Positions 51,010-51,651 of a stretch of DNA of 51,651 nucleotides are shown here, one piece after another (the first letter of the stretch is position 1; every line of letters begins with the position of its first letter). Origin of the DNA: Stenotrophomonas maltophilia (GTDB taxonomy: Bacteria > Pseudomonadota > Gammaproteobacteria > Xanthomonadales > Xanthomonadaceae); NCBI RefSeq assembly GCF_003970865.1, contig NZ_RXLZ01000036.1, forward strand, positions 1 to 51,651, in the 5' to 3' direction. The notes under the pieces were generated by a model. It was given only the letters and a program-made list of their open reading frames with translations. It did not search any database and was not told where the DNA came from. A program made the position numbers and the translations under genes.

Positions 51010-51651
51010 TGGCCAAGGGTAAGTTCGAGCGCACCAAGCCGCACGTCAACGTCGGCACCATCGGTCACGTCGACCACGGCAAGACCACGCTGACCGCCGC
51101 ACTGACCAAGATCGGTGCCGAGCGCTTCGGTGGCGAGTTCAAGGACTACTCCTCGATCGACGCCGCGCCGGAAGAAAAGGCTCGTGGTATCACGATCTCG
51201 ACCGCGCACGTCGAATACGAATCCCCGGTCCGTCACTACGCCCACGTCGATTGCCCGGGCCACGCTGACTACGTCAAGAACATGATCACCGGTGCCGCCC
51301 AGATGGACGGCGCGATCCTGGTGTGCTCGGCCGCTGACGGCCCGATGCCGCAGACCCGCGAGCACATCCTGCTGTCGCGTCAGGTCGGCGTGCCGTACAT
51401 CGTCGTGTTCCTGAACAAGGCCGACATGGTTGACGACGCCGAGCTGCTCGAGCTGGTCGAGATGGAAGTGCGCGAGCTGCTGAGCAAGTACGACTTCCCG
51501 GGCGACGACACCCCGATCATCGCTGGTTCGGCCCGTCTGGCGCTGGAAGGCGACCAGAGCGACATCGGCGTGCCGGCCATCCTGAAGCTGGTCGACGCCC
51601 TGGACAGCTGGATTCCGGAGCCGGAGCGTGCGATCGACAAGCCGTTCCTGA
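51010..51651 (+). CDS. tuf: Elongation factor Tu, 3' end outside the window
   Basis: The first 214 residues of EF-Tu, the GTPase that brings aminoacyl-tRNA to the ribosome. G1 [10 protein letters not shown]2 region RGITIS, G3 DCPGHADY, and G4 NKADMVDD are all intact, and domain II begins at the right edge. Its ATG follows tRNA-Thr by 42 bases, so mRNA and tRNAs share a transcript and need RNase processing. It is probably the tufB copy; a second tuf usually lies in the str operon. Confidence 0.97.

Overview
The window looks like chromosome of a high-GC gammaproteobacterium of the Xanthomonadaceae, most likely Stenotrophomonas (S. maltophilia group). The reasons are the strong GC bias at third codon positions, the gene order lolB-ispE-tRNA-Gln-prs-rplY-pth-ychF, the stand-alone SPINDLY-type O-GlcNAc transferase beside prfA, and short palindromic repeats starting with GTAG that resemble the SMAG repeats of S. 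maltophilia. The species call rests on recognition, not on a search.

Positions 1 to about 19,985 are the larger part of a Mu-type transposable prophage with BcepMu-like organisation. The repressor sits in the middle. Leftward, on the minus strand, run a lipoprotein gene, the lysis cassette (SAR endolysin, Rz with an embedded Rz1) and the head genes (gp26/gp25-like proteins, small and large terminase, portal, MuF, gpG), which continue off the left edge. Rightward runs a tightly overlapping early operon: Ner-like and winged-helix regulators, a DUF3102 protein, a DDE transposase, an AAA ATPase of MuB/ExeA type, many small ORFs, an RdgC homologue where Mu has Gam, gp16 and the activator Mor. The right prophage end lies between Mor and the 3' end of ppk2.

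Positions 20,036 to 31,963 hold conserved core genes: ppk2, an OGT, prfA and hemA on the minus strand, then a TPR protein, lolB, ispE, tRNA-Gln, prs, rplY, pth and ychF on the plus strand. Between ychF and a DKNYY-type protein lies a 553-bp non-coding region with three copies of a 102-bp structured repeat carrying paired DnaA-box-like nonamers, plus a SMAG-like element.

Positions 33,776 to 45,300 form a signalling block on the minus strand: a pertactin-like autotransporter, an RcsB-like response regulator overlapping a hybrid histidine kinase with Hpt, and a REC-EAL phosphodiesterase overlapping a second hybrid kinase that lacks Hpt. The set resembles Roc/Sad and Bvg systems. A 20-bp motif (18 of 20 identical) lies at nearly the same distance from a TAG-type -10 hexamer upstream of the second kinase and upstream of the autotransporter, so the two are probably co-regulated.

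Positions 45,463 to 50,521 hold a TonB-dependent receptor divergent from an exported cyanophycinase-like S51 peptidase and an exported isoaspartyl peptidase, with a LacI-family operator-like palindrome between the divergent genes. Together they suggest use of cyanophycin or of isoaspartyl peptides. The window ends in the tRNA-Tyr, tRNA-Gly, tRNA-Thr, tuf operon, with tuf cut by the right edge.
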